Assembly (NCBI RefSeq): GCF_010119935.1
Contig: NZ_CP048209.1
Span: forward strand, 4,963,001-5,027,000
Reading direction: 5' to 3'
DNA from: Paenibacillus lycopersici
GTDB taxonomy: Bacteria > Bacillota > Bacilli > Paenibacillales > Paenibacillaceae
DNA length: 64,000 nt
The notes under the pieces: model-generated
What the model was told of the DNA's origin: nothing
Databases searched by the model: none
What the model saw: the letters and a program-made list of their open reading frames with translations, nothing else
Made by a program: the position numbers and the translations under genes
In this document: positions 8,877 through 16,528 of the stretch, one piece after another
Layout: every line of letters starts with the position of its first letter
Numbering within the stretch: the first letter of the stretch is position 1

Positions 8877-10013
8877 TTACTTCGTCGAAAGCCCCTTCAC
8901 GAACGCATGCGGGACGACATGATTCAAACCGATGTCCTTGCCTGCCCATTGGCCGTGCAGCAGGTCGACCGCCATTCTTCCCATGGCATACTCGTTCTGG
9001 CGGATGTGGGTGAAGACAGGCTTGCCGAACGGATCGGGAGGCGAATCGAAGCACACGATCTCGACGTCCTCGGGGATTCGCTTGTTCATGCCGAGCAGCG
9101 CCTCGCGCAGCACGAGCGCCAGATTGTATTCGGCGGCGACGAATGCCGTCAGCTCGGGATTGAGCTCGACGAACCGGCGGACCGCTTCGATGTCCGCCTG
9201 AATGTTGGCCGTCTCGGGGGAGCGCGGCAGCGAGCTGCGCAGATTCAACATCGTATGCTGCGGCCGGAAGACGATCCCGCCGCGGATCAGCGTCTCGGAG
9301 AAGCCGGCGATCCGTTCCTCGACGGTGGACGTATTGTCGGGCGGCACCGAAATAAAGCCGATCTCCCGGTGTCCGCGCTCGAGCAGATGCATCGTCAGCT
9401 CGGACATCGATGCCTGATTGTCGGAATAGACCGTGCAGGCCGCGATGCCTTTCAAGTAACGGTCGACGAGAACGACCGGGAACTTGTCCAATACAAGCCG
9501 AATGAGCGACGCATTGTAATGCTCGCCGTGGACGGGGAAAACGATGAAGCCGTCCACCCCGAGATCGAGGAACGACCGAATGGCGTCTTCTTCGACTTCG
9601 CGGCTGTCATAGGTCAGCTTCATGAGCATGCGGCAGTTCGTCTCGGCGCAGCCCCGCTCGACGCCGTGAATGAGCTGCGACCCGTACGATTCGGCGAATT
9701 CGGGCAGAATCAGCCCCACCAGCCTCGTCCTTCCCGCCGGAGATATCGCAGCGGGCTCGGCTATGCCCGTATCGCGCAAGGCGCCTTCCATGTCCGGCAA
9801 GACGTTCGAGACGTAAGAGCCTTTGCCCCTGATCCGCTCGACGAGCTTCTTCTGGGCCAGCGTCTCGAGCGCCTTCTTCGTCGTAATCCGACTGACGTTG
9901 AACTGGTCGGCCAATTCATTCTCCGAAGGCAGGCGGTCGCCGGTCTTCAACTCGCCGTCCTTGATTCTCTGCAGCAGATGATTGTAGATTTGTTCGTATA
10001 AAGGCGCTTTCAT
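8877..10013 (-). CDS. GntR-type DNA-binding/LacI-type sensor transcriptional regulator (AraR-like architecture)
   Basis: A 378-residue regulator. Residues 1-70 are a GntR winged helix (LYEQIYNHLLQRI, then GDRLPSENELADQF and VSRITTKKALETL); residues 95-378 are a LacI/periplasmic-binding-type sugar-sensing domain (VGLILPEFAESYG, GVDGFIVFP). This is the domain order of Bacillus AraR, which is released from DNA by its sugar. The gene is divergent from the GH76 mannanase; a predicted promoter and a palindrome at its own -10 box suggest autoregulation. It probably represses GH76 and/or the transporter operon (inference). The effector sugar is unknown. Confidence 0.9.
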   Translation of the reverse strand: MKAPLYEQIYNHLLQRIKDGELKTGDRLPSENELADQFNVSRITTKKALETLAQKKLVERIRGKGSYVSNVLPDMEGALRDTGIAEPAAISPAGRTRLVGLILPEFAESYGSQLIHGVERGCAETNCRMLMKLTYDSREVEEDAIRSFLDLGVDGFIVFPVHGEHYNASLIRLVLDKFPVVLVDRYLKGIAACTVYSDNQASMSELTMHLLERGHREIGFISVPPDNTSTVEERIAGFSETLIRGGIVFRPQHTMLNLRSSLPRSPETANIQADIEAVRRFVELNPELTAFVAAEYNLALVLREALLGMNKRIPEDVEIVCFDSPPDPFGKPVFTHIRQNEYAMGRMAVDLLHGQWAGKDIGLNHVVPHAFVKGLSTK

Positions 10014-10032
10014 GTGCGATCATCCTTCAGAA

Positions 10033-10058
10033 GTTATGATATACCAACTATACATAAC
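10033..10058. promoter_or_regulatory. Candidate operator over the regulator -10 box
   Basis: GTTATG (10033-10038) and CATAAC (10053-10058) are inverted halves of an AT-rich 26-bp palindrome covering the -10 region. On the minus strand it reads GTTATG, nine bases, TATATCA. A GTTATG-N4-TATATCA version occurs at 10189-10205, so one regulator may bind both. Confidence 0.5.
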
Positions 10059-10075
10059 CGAATGAGCGAGTTCAA
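10047..10075 (-). promoter_or_regulatory. Predicted sigma-A promoter of the GntR/LacI regulator
   Basis: On the minus strand TTGAAC (10075-10070) and TATAGT (10052-10047) are separated by 17 nt, a good vegetative promoter 34 nt before the start codon. The -10 box lies inside the palindrome at 10033-10058. Confidence 0.6.
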
Positions 10076-10188
10076 GGTCAATTTAATCGCCTAAAACTAA
10101 AAAAAGTTCACATCGTCTGCTATAAACCGAGCAGGAATGCACCCTTTCCATACGCCCCCTTGCCTGCTGGGCAAATTTCAGTTTCCAT

Positions 10189-10206
10189 GTTATGTTGATA
10201 TATCAA
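10189..10206. promoter_or_regulatory. Candidate operator upstream of the GH76 promoter
   Basis: GTTATGTTGATATATCAA contains the perfect 12-bp palindrome TTGATATATCAA (10195-10206), 14 nt before the predicted -35 box of GH76. It shares GTTATG and TATATCA with the operator at the regulator's own promoter. Confidence 0.5.
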
Positions 10207-10220
10207 TTAATCAAAGTATA

Positions 10221-10250
10221 TTGACAGCATATTTTACCAGATGATATGCT
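10221..10250 (+). promoter_or_regulatory. Predicted promoter of GH76
   Basis: TTGACA (10221-10226) is followed after 18 nt by TATGCT (10245-10250). The -35 box is perfect; the -10 matches at four of six positions. Confidence 0.55.
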
Positions 10251-10340
10251 CGGCTCACGCACCCCTTTCTTCTTGCTGGCAGCATGACCGGATTACCGGC
10301 TCTGCGACCCAGCGTGCCTCAGACCTGCCTTTGAATGGAA

Positions 10341-10355
10341 TCGAAAACGCTTTCA
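10341..10355. promoter_or_regulatory. CcpA cre-like site in the GH76 leader
   Basis: TCGAAAACGCTTTCA differs from WTGNAANCGNWNNCW at one position. Lying about 90 nt downstream of the predicted -10 box, it would act as a roadblock-type repression site. Confidence 0.5.
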
Positions 10356-10436
10356 ACGGAGGTGAGCGAGCAGACCGCCGACGTTTCGCGACGCGGCAAC
10401 GGCAAGCATTACACTATTCAATGGAGGTTCGATGAA

Positions 10437-13400
10437 ATGACGCTGAAACCAGGCAGCAAACTGTTCATCTGGACGACGGCGGCGGCCTTGACGCTGTCGG
10501 CGTGGTCCGGGATCGGAGCATCGCATGCTTCCGCATCGTCCGGCACGGCAGGCAATACGATAACGGCATCCTTCACCAGGGCGGACGCGGACGCGGCGAT
10601 TCAGGCGTTCAACCGGACGTTCTGGGACAGCAGCAAGAAGTTCTACTGGGCCAATTCGAATAAAGGCACCTCGTATCAAGGCTTCTGGGTCGAAGCGGAG
10701 CTGTGGGAAATGGTCATGGACGCCTACCAGAATGCCTCCGATCCTGCGCTGAAAGCGCAGCTGCGCCAGCAAATCGACGACGTGTTCGACGGCACCGTGG
10801 CGAGCTATGGTCCGGACTGGACGAACAATCCTTTCAATGACGACATCATGTGGTGGGCGATGGCAAGCGCGCGCGCCTACGAGATTACGAAGGAACAGCG
10901 TTACTTGGATAAGGCGAAATATTACTTCGATTTCGTATACGACACGCAGTGGGACGACGAATTCGCGGGCGGCGGCATCTGGTGGATGAACAGCGACCAC
11001 TCGACCAAGAACGCCTGCATCAACTTCCCTGCCGCCGAAGCCGCCGTCTTCCTGTACAATAACACCCAAGACGCGCATTATCTGGATGCGGCGAAGAAGA
11101 TATTCCGCTGGGGCAAAACGGTGCTGACCGACGGGGCCGGCGGCGTGTTCGACCGGATCGAAGTGAAGAACGGCGCCCAGCCCGGGGCGACCCATTACAA
11201 TCAGGGCACGTTCATCGGCGCGGCCGTCGGCCTGTACAAGATTACCGGCGACGGCGTTTATCTCGACGATGCGATGAAAGCGGCCGACTTCACCCGGCAG
11301 CATCTGGTCGACGGCAGCGGCGTGCTTCGCTACGAAGGCCCGAACGGCGATTTGAAGGGCGGCAAGACAATCCTGCTGCGCAACCTGGCTTACCTGCAGC
11401 AGACGGTCAATCATGAGACGAGCGGCAAGGCTGCCGCGTTCGCCGGTTCGTTCAACGACTGGCTGACGTTCAATGCCAATGCGGCCTGGCGCAACCGCAA
11501 CGCCGACAATATCGTGGATGGCAACTGGGGCGGGCAGTTCCTGTCCGGCACCTACGAATCGTGGTCGTCCGCCGCGGCCGTGGAAGCGCTGGCCGTCCTG
11601 CAGCCCGGCAGCTCGACGCTGACCGATCCCGTACGCGATCCGTACGCGAGAACGGAAGCGGAGACGTACAGCGTAGGCAGCGGCTTCGGCCTCGAAGGCA
11701 GCGCCGACGGCACGCTGCAATTGGGCGGGATTCAAGCCGGCGGGTATATCGCCTACCGCAACGTCGACTTCGGCGCCGCAGGCGCGGCAGGCATGATCGC
11801 CAGAGCGTCGAGCGCGACGGGCGGCGGCAATATCGAAGTCCGTCTCGATGCGCCGGACGGTCCGAAAGCAGGCACCGTGAACGTCCAGGGCACGGGCAGC
11901 TGGAATACCTTCACCGACGCGGCGGCCGTCCTCAAGGACGATCAGGGCAATCCGTCGGCGATTACGGGCGTGCACGACGTCTACCTCGTGTTCGCGCGGA
12001 CGAACGACGACTACCTGTTCAATCTGAACTGGATCAAATTCACGCATGCGGATCCGACCAAGACCGACGCTTATGCCAGACTGCAGGGCATCAATGCCGA
12101 CGAGGTGTCGGGGCTGAGCAAGAATACGGACGCCGGCATTCTGGACGGCGTTAAGAACGACGCGTATGCCCGCTTCAACGGCATCGATTTCGGCTCCGGC
12201 GCGGCCGGCATGACGGCCCATGTGGCGAGCGGCAGCCAAGGCGGAACGATCGAAGTGAAGCTGGACAGCCTGAACGGCCCGACCGCGGGCACAATGGAAA
12301 TTCCCGCGCTCGGCAGCTGGGACAGCTGGGTCGACATCATGGCGAATATCGACGATACGCTGGCCAAGGGCGTGCACGACGTCTACCTCGTGTTCCACGG
12401 GAAGAACGGCTCGGACTATCCGGGCAATCTGGGCTGGTTCACCTTCACGACCGTGAAGGGCAAGTCGCGCGACGCCCTGGCCAAGCTGGAAGCGGAAGAC
12501 TTTACGGGCGGCACCGGCTTCGGCACGGAGAACGGCGGCGGGGAAACGTATCTGGCGGGCATCAACGCGTCGAACGCTCCTTATGCCATGTACAACTATA
12601 TTGATTTCGGCACGACGAGCCCCGCGCAATTCACGGTCAATGCGGCGAGCGATACGGGCGGCGGAACGATCGAGGTGCGCATCGACAGCTTGAACGGACC
12701 GGTCATCGCGACGAACCAGACGACCGGGACCGGCGGGTGGCAGAAATTCGCCGTCACCTCCGCGCCCGTCACGACGCCGGTAACCGGCAAACATATCGTG
12801 TTCCTGTTATTCAAGGGCAGCGGCTACTTGTATAACGTAGATAAGTTTACGTTCGGCGACCCGTCCGTCCTCACGGCGCCGGAAGTCCCGCCCGTGCAGG
12901 TGCCGGACAGCGTCCCTCCGGGCGATGTCGAGAACGTGCAGGTTATCCGCGATAACGGCAACGTGCAGCTGTACTGGGACGGCCCGTACGATATCGATGC
13001 GCGGCAGGTGAAGCTGCAGCCGCTCAGCGGCGGACAACCGGCGGGCGCGCTCGTGACGGTGGCCCAAGGCGTGCAGACCGCCTCCTGGTCCAACCTGGGC
13101 GACGCTTCCGATGCCATCGTCATTCATGCCGTCGATGCGTCCGGCAACGTATCGAGCGGCGTGACCGTCAGCCTTGCGGATTATCCGTCCTTCACGCTGA
13201 AGGCGGGAGGCACGGACGTTCGGAACGGCGCAGCGCTGGAAGATGACGCGGTGCTTCGTTTCCGAGCGGCTGGGGGCAAAGCGGCCATCCAATCGGCGAC
13301 GGTCACGATCGACGGACATACGTATGCGGTCCATTCTCCTGCAGACCCTGTCGTCGACATCGAGCTGGCCGGCATGTCGGGCGCCAAGACGGCCGTCCTT

Positions 13401-13718
13401 GCGATCGCGGACGCGAGCGGCAGCACGCTCCGTCAGAGCATCGCGTTCACGGTGCGCGCAAGCATCGGATCGATGCAGCGGCTCGTCGAGCGTTACCAAC
13501 AGACAGGCCAGCTGAAGGGCGCGCTGGTGCCGCAGCTGACGAACGCGCTGTCGCAGGCGCAGCATCACCTGGACGGCGGGAAGACGAAACAGGCGGCGAA
13601 GTCGGTGCAGGACTTCGTCAAGCATTTGAACAACAAAGCCCACAACGATCTCATTACGGCGAATGCCAAGGCGGTTCTCAACGGAGATGCCGCCGCGGTC
13701 ATACAATCGCTGCAATAA
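10437..13718 (+). CDS. Secreted GH76 alpha-1,6-mannanase with three CBM6-like modules and FIMAH domain
   Basis: A 1093-residue secreted enzyme. A Sec signal peptide (residues 1 to about 33, ending SHASA) is followed by a GH76 domain (about 45-390); the paired catalytic aspartates of this endo-alpha-1,6-mannanase family are D135/D136 in NDDIMWW. Three beta-sandwich modules resembling CBM6/35 follow (about 404-536, 547-672, 681-807), then a fibronectin-like segment (about 820-910) and a C-terminal helical FIMAH-type domain (about 1010-1093). Start ATG 10437 follows GGAGG by 9 nt; an upstream ATG at 10335 would bury the signal peptide. It faces away from the GntR/LacI gene and likely supplies oligosaccharides to the adjacent transporter. 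There is no sortase motif, so it is free or carbohydrate-bound. Confidence 0.9.
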   Translation: MTLKPGSKLFIWTTAAALTLSAWSGIGASHASASSGTAGNTITASFTRADADAAIQAFNRTFWDSSKKFYWANSNKGTSYQGFWVEAELWEMVMDAYQNASDPALKAQLRQQIDDVFDGTVASYGPDWTNNPFNDDIMWWAMASARAYEITKEQRYLDKAKYYFDFVYDTQWDDEFAGGGIWWMNSDHSTKNACINFPAAEAAVFLYNNTQDAHYLDAAKKIFRWGKTVLTDGAGGVFDRIEVKNGAQPGATHYNQGTFIGAAVGLYKITGDGVYLDDAMKAADFTRQHLVDGSGVLRYEGPNGDLKGGKTILLRNLAYLQQTVNHETSGKAAAFAGSFNDWLTFNANAAWRNRNADNIVDGNWGGQFLSGTYESWSSAAAVEALAVLQPGSSTLTDPVRDPYARTEAETYSVGSGFGLEGSADGTLQLGGIQAGGYIAYRNVDFGAAGAAGMIARASSATGGGNIEVRLDAPDGPKAGTVNVQGTGSWNTFTDAAAVLKDDQGNPSAITGVHDVYLVFARTNDDYLFNLNWIKFTHADPTKTDAYARLQGINADEVSGLSKNTDAGILDGVKNDAYARFNGIDFGSGAAGMTAHVASGSQGGTIEVKLDSLNGPTAGTMEIPALGSWDSWVDIMANIDDTLAKGVHDVYLVFHGKNGSDYPGNLGWFTFTTVKGKSRDALAKLEAEDFTGGTGFGTENGGGETYLAGINASNAPYAMYNYIDFGTTSPAQFTVNAASDTGGGTIEVRIDSLNGPVIATNQTTGTGGWQKFAVTSAPVTTPVTGKHIVFLLFKGSGYLYNVDKFTFGDPSVLTAPEVPPVQVPDSVPPGDVENVQVIRDNGNVQLYWDGPYDIDARQVKLQPLSGGQPAGALVTVAQGVQTASWSNLGDASDAIVIHAVDASGNVSSGVTVSLADYPSFTLKAGGTDVRNGAALEDDAVLRFRAAGGKAAIQSATVTIDGHTYAVHSPADPVVDIELAGMSGAKTAVLAIADASGSTLRQSIAFTVRASIGSMQRLVERYQQTGQLKGALVPQLTNALSQAQHHLDGGKTKQAAKSVQDFVKHLNNKAHNDLITANAKAVLNGDAAAVIQSLQ

Positions 13719-13734
13719 TGCTGCAGGCAGGCAT

Positions 13735-13860
13735 CGGACAGGAGATCCGCTATTCGTCGATTATGATGCTTTTTCGCTTGCTGACGGATTGAGGTTCCGT
13801 TATTTCGCCAGAAAGACCGATTTTCGGTGCTTTCGGGAGGCAATAACAGCTCTTGTGCGG
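13735..13860. repeat. Decayed copy of the 179-nt four-core intergenic element
   Basis: Forward cores at 13735-13754 (CGGACAGGAGATCCGCTATT) and 13785-13804, and a reverse core at 13841-13860. The offsets 50 and 56 are each one less than in the three complete copies. The fourth core, expected near 13892, is not recognisable. The spacer resembles the reversed right arm of the copy at 49229-49407. Confidence 0.7.
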
Positions 13861-13901
13861 ACGGAGCGTCAGTTGCGGACGAACAGAACCGTACAAGAAG
13901 A

Positions 13902-13935
13902 CAACAAGGCAACCGGTCATCCGGTTGCCTTGTTG
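13902..13935. terminator. Strong hairpin downstream of GH76
   Basis: A perfect 15-bp stem, CAACAAGGCAACCGG (13902-13916) with its complement (13921-13935), loop TCAT. There is no long T-run, but stem strength and position make it the likely GH76 transcript end. Confidence 0.6.
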
Positions 13936-14130
13936 CGCTATGCGGCGGCGATCGGCCTCCTTCTGTCCTTAGGCGAGTGATCGGCCTCTCCGCAGGATGT
14001 CCGAGTTATCCGTCAGCGTTAACGGCCGAAATACGATATCCGCGTAATTATGAAACATGCGGCGCAAGGCATCGGTTGTTCGGAATACGGCCGGATTATG
14101 CGGATTCAGTGTCATTCCGGGAAGCGAATA

Positions 14131-14164
14131 AGCCCTCCCGCTTCCGATGGGAAGCGAGAGGGCT
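14131..14164 (-). terminator. Hairpin after csaA
   Basis: AGCCCTC-CGCTTCC pairs with GGAAGCG-GAGGGCT around the loop GATG, with one internal mismatch. It begins 53 nt past the csaA stop on the minus strand. Confidence 0.6.
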
Positions 14165-14217
14165 GCGTCGATTGGCGTGCACGAGCGGCGCAGGATAATC
14201 GGGACATCGAAACGCCG

Positions 14218-14547
14218 TTAGCCGATCGGCGTTCCGTTCGCTACCGGCTCATCCGGCTTGAGCAGCACGACGTCGCCTTCTTCCGGCACGCCGCCCAGGA
14301 CAAGCACTTCGGACTCGAATCCTGCGATTCGCCGCGGCGGAAAATTGACGACGGCGATCACTTGGCGGCCGATCAGTCCTTCAGGCGCGTAGCGCCGGGT
14401 GATCTGCGCGGACGTCCGCTTGATGCCGAGCTCGCCGAAGTCGATCGTTAATTTAATGGCCGGCTTGCGAGCCTCCGGAAAAGGCTCCGCGTGAACGACA
14501 GTGCCTACGCGCATGTCCAATTGCATGAAATCTTCGATGGTTGCCAT
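14218..14547 (-). CDS. csaA: CsaA-type tRNA-binding-fold protein (putative secretion chaperone)
   Basis: A 109-residue protein, the size of Bacillus CsaA (110). It is a single EMAP-II/tRNA-binding OB fold: the N-terminus MATIEDFMQLDMRVGTV, KLTIDFGELGIKRTSAQIT in the middle, and VVNFPPRRIAGFESEVL, the strand that in CsaA lines the peptide-binding groove. CsaA homodimers bind unfolded preproteins and SecA in Bacillus. I chose ATG 14547, preceded by GGGGGA; a longer reading frame to 14646 lacks a ribosome site and would add a non-conserved 33-residue leader. It stands alone with its own hairpin. Confidence 0.93.
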   Translation of the reverse strand: MATIEDFMQLDMRVGTVVHAEPFPEARKPAIKLTIDFGELGIKRTSAQITRRYAPEGLIGRQVIAVVNFPPRRIAGFESEVLVLGGVPEEGDVVLLKPDEPVANGTPIG

Positions 14548-14806
14548 GTTGATCCCCCATGTTCGCGATATCTTCCCAGTATCGCCCATATGCCGCGTGC
14601 TTGCAAGCATGGACGGCGTCACGGCGGCGAGAGGGCAAGCAGTCACGAGTCAAGCAGGACGAACGCCGGCAGCGCGAAGACTGCGGACGCGCCAAGCAAG
14701 CGGAAGGCTCCCGGTTTCCATGCCGGCAGCTTTCCGCGATCCATGATTCGATAAAGCGATTACATTCGGTAAGGAGAATTGGAATGCCGCTCGCAACGAA
14801 CGTGGA

Positions 14807-16528
14807 TTACCCTCGCTCAACCGGCTGGCCTTCCGCCTTCTTGTACGCGGACGGCGACTGGCCCGTATACTTCTTGAACTTGGCGTGGAAATAATCGACG
14901 TTCGCATAGCCGACCTTCTCCGCCGCCTGCCGTACTTTTACGCCTTCGGACAGCAGCTCGATCGCCCTGGCAATCCGAACGCGATCCAAATAGGTGTTGA
15001 AGGAGTCGCCCGTATGATTCTTGAAGAGCTTGCCCAGATACCCGCTGTTGTAGTTGAACATCTCGGCCAGCGTCTCCAGCCGGAGCGGCTCGTCGTAATG
15101 GCGCTCGATGTAATCGGTCATTCGCCGCAGCGCCGGCTGCGTGCCGGAGATGCCGAGCCGCCCCGGCAGCTCGCGGAGCGCGCCGTCAAGCTCCTTCATC
15201 AGCGCGGGCAGATTCGGCTGCTTGTACGCCGTCGCGATTAAATTGTTATGCTCCTGCGCGGAGAACGAATCGTGCAGCGTCTCCAGCTCCGCAAGCGCAT
15301 GGGTCAGCAGCTGCGCGATCGACGCGGTCACATACGCGCGCGAGCTGTTGAATGCGGCGATCGATGACGCCGCCTCCTCCAGGAACGCGCTGATGCCGGC
15401 TTCGTTCCCGGCATCGATGACGCGGCTGAGCCGCAAGGCGAGGCCCGCAAGGTCGGGCTCCGCAGCAGCTGCGCCTGCCGCGCCGCCGCTCGGCGCAGGC
15501 TCCGCCCCGGCGGCGGCCGACGCTGCGCCAGCCGGCTGGCCGAGAAGTGCCGGCGGCCCGGCATGGACGCGGCCCGGCTCCAGCAGGAAGCGATGCCGCA
15601 TCAGCTCGCGCGCCGACGCGAGCGAGGCGCGGACCGCCGCCGCGTCCGTCGCGCAAGGACCGGCCGCGGCGGTATAGCGCTCCGCGCCGCAAGCCGCTTC
15701 CGCGAGCAGCCGCGCCGCAAGGCACTCGCCGGCGGCGCCATGCAGCCCGGCGGCGCCTGGCGGCGGCGTCGCTCCGCCGCCGCAAGCCTTGCCCGCTGCG
15801 CGGCTGCCTCCGCCGGCCTGCGCCGCGCTCTCGCCGGCGGCGCCGTCCGGCGGCGCAAGCGCGGACTCCGGCAACAGCCAGGCGACGCCCGGCTTCGCGT
15901 CGACGACAACGCCCGCGCCTGCGCGCTCGGCCGCTGCGGCAAGCCGTTCGCGGAAGACGCGCTCGCCGAGCGGCGCGTCGCCGTCCTCCGCCGGCTCCGC
16001 CAGTAGCATGCGGCACGCGATCGCGCCGTCCGCCGGATCGGCGTCGCGGACGACAAGCGCGGCGATATCGCTCGCATCGCCCGCCGCGCCGGCGAGCAGC
16101 TCCGCAAGCGCTTCCTCGCGAACCGGCAAGCCGCCGCCGCTCGCGGACTTCTCCGCGTCCAGCGATTCCGCGATCCGCCGCGCGTAATCCTCCAGCTCCT
16201 CCTCGTTCACCGGCTTCAGCATATAGCCCTCGATGCCGAAGCGGATCGCTTGCTGCGCGTAGGCGAAATCGGCATGCCCGCTCAAGATCAGCACCCGGCA
16301 GCGGCTGTCGCTGCGCCGAATGTCTTCGAGCAGCTCCAAGCCGTTCTTGCGCGGCATCCGGATATCGATCAGCATCAGGTCGGGCGCCAGCTCCTCGTGC
16401 AGCCGCAAGCCTTCTTCCCCGTTGCGCGCCGTCCCCGCGATACGAAACCCGAAGTCTTCCCAGTCGATCAGCGACGGCATGCCTTCGCGGATCGCGGGCT
16501 CGTCATCCACGATGACTAGTGTATGCAT
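14807..16528 (-). CDS. YesN-type response regulator (CheY receiver + AraC HTH)
   Basis: A 573-residue response regulator. Receiver domain residues 1-125 with acidic pocket VDDE, phosphoacceptor D55 (LIDIRMPR) and Lys in MLKPVNE. The C-terminal 100 residues are an AraC double helix-turn-helix (GYLGKLFKNHTGDSF, then ANVDYFHAKFKKYTGQ). Between them lies an unusual Ala/Gly/Pro-rich stretch (about 225-385) encoded by an extremely GC-rich segment (about 15450-15860). ATG 16528 follows GAGGAGGGG by 7 nt and overlaps the kinase gene by 26 nt, so the two are coupled. It presumably activates the adjacent ABC operon after phosphorylation by the YesM kinase. Confidence 0.9.
   Translation of the reverse strand: MHTLVIVDDEPAIREGMPSLIDWEDFGFRIAGTARNGEEGLRLHEELAPDLMLIDIRMPRKNGLELLEDIRRSDSRCRVLILSGHADFAYAQQAIRFGIEGYMLKPVNEEELEDYARRIAESLDAEKSASGGGLPVREEALAELLAGAAGDASDIAALVVRDADPADGAIACRMLLAEPAEDGDAPLGERVFRERLAAAAERAGAGVVVDAKPGVAWLLPESALAPPDGAAGESAAQAGGGSRAAGKACGGGATPPPGAAGLHGAAGECLAARLLAEAACGAERYTAAAGPCATDAAAVRASLASARELMRHRFLLEPGRVHAGPPALLGQPAGAASAAAGAEPAPSGGAAGAAAAEPDLAGLALRLSRVIDAGNEAGISAFLEEAASSIAAFNSSRAYVTASIAQLLTHALAELETLHDSFSAQEHNNLIATAYKQPNLPALMKELDGALRELPGRLGISGTQPALRRMTDYIERHYDEPLRLETLAEMFNYNSGYLGKLFKNHTGDSFNTYLDRVRIARAIELLSEGVKVRQAAEKVGYANVDYFHAKFKKYTGQSPSAYKKAEGQPVERG

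Larger units (their letters stand above)
10014..10436. other. Divergent control region between GntR/LacI regulator and GH76
   Basis: This 423-nt gap holds no gene I can support. It contains the predicted regulator promoter, two related palindromic motifs, the predicted GH76 promoter and a cre-like box, listed separately, and a leader of roughly 180 nt before the GH76 start. A second GGAGG at 10358-10362 precedes no convincing reading frame. Confidence 0.7.
13719..14217. other. Intergenic region after GH76
   Basis: 499 nt without a supportable gene. It holds a decayed copy of the 179-nt element (13735-13860), a strong hairpin (13902-13935), a lone element core in reverse orientation (14095-14114, matching at about 15 of 20 positions) and the csaA terminator hairpin (14131-14164). 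Confidence 0.7.
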
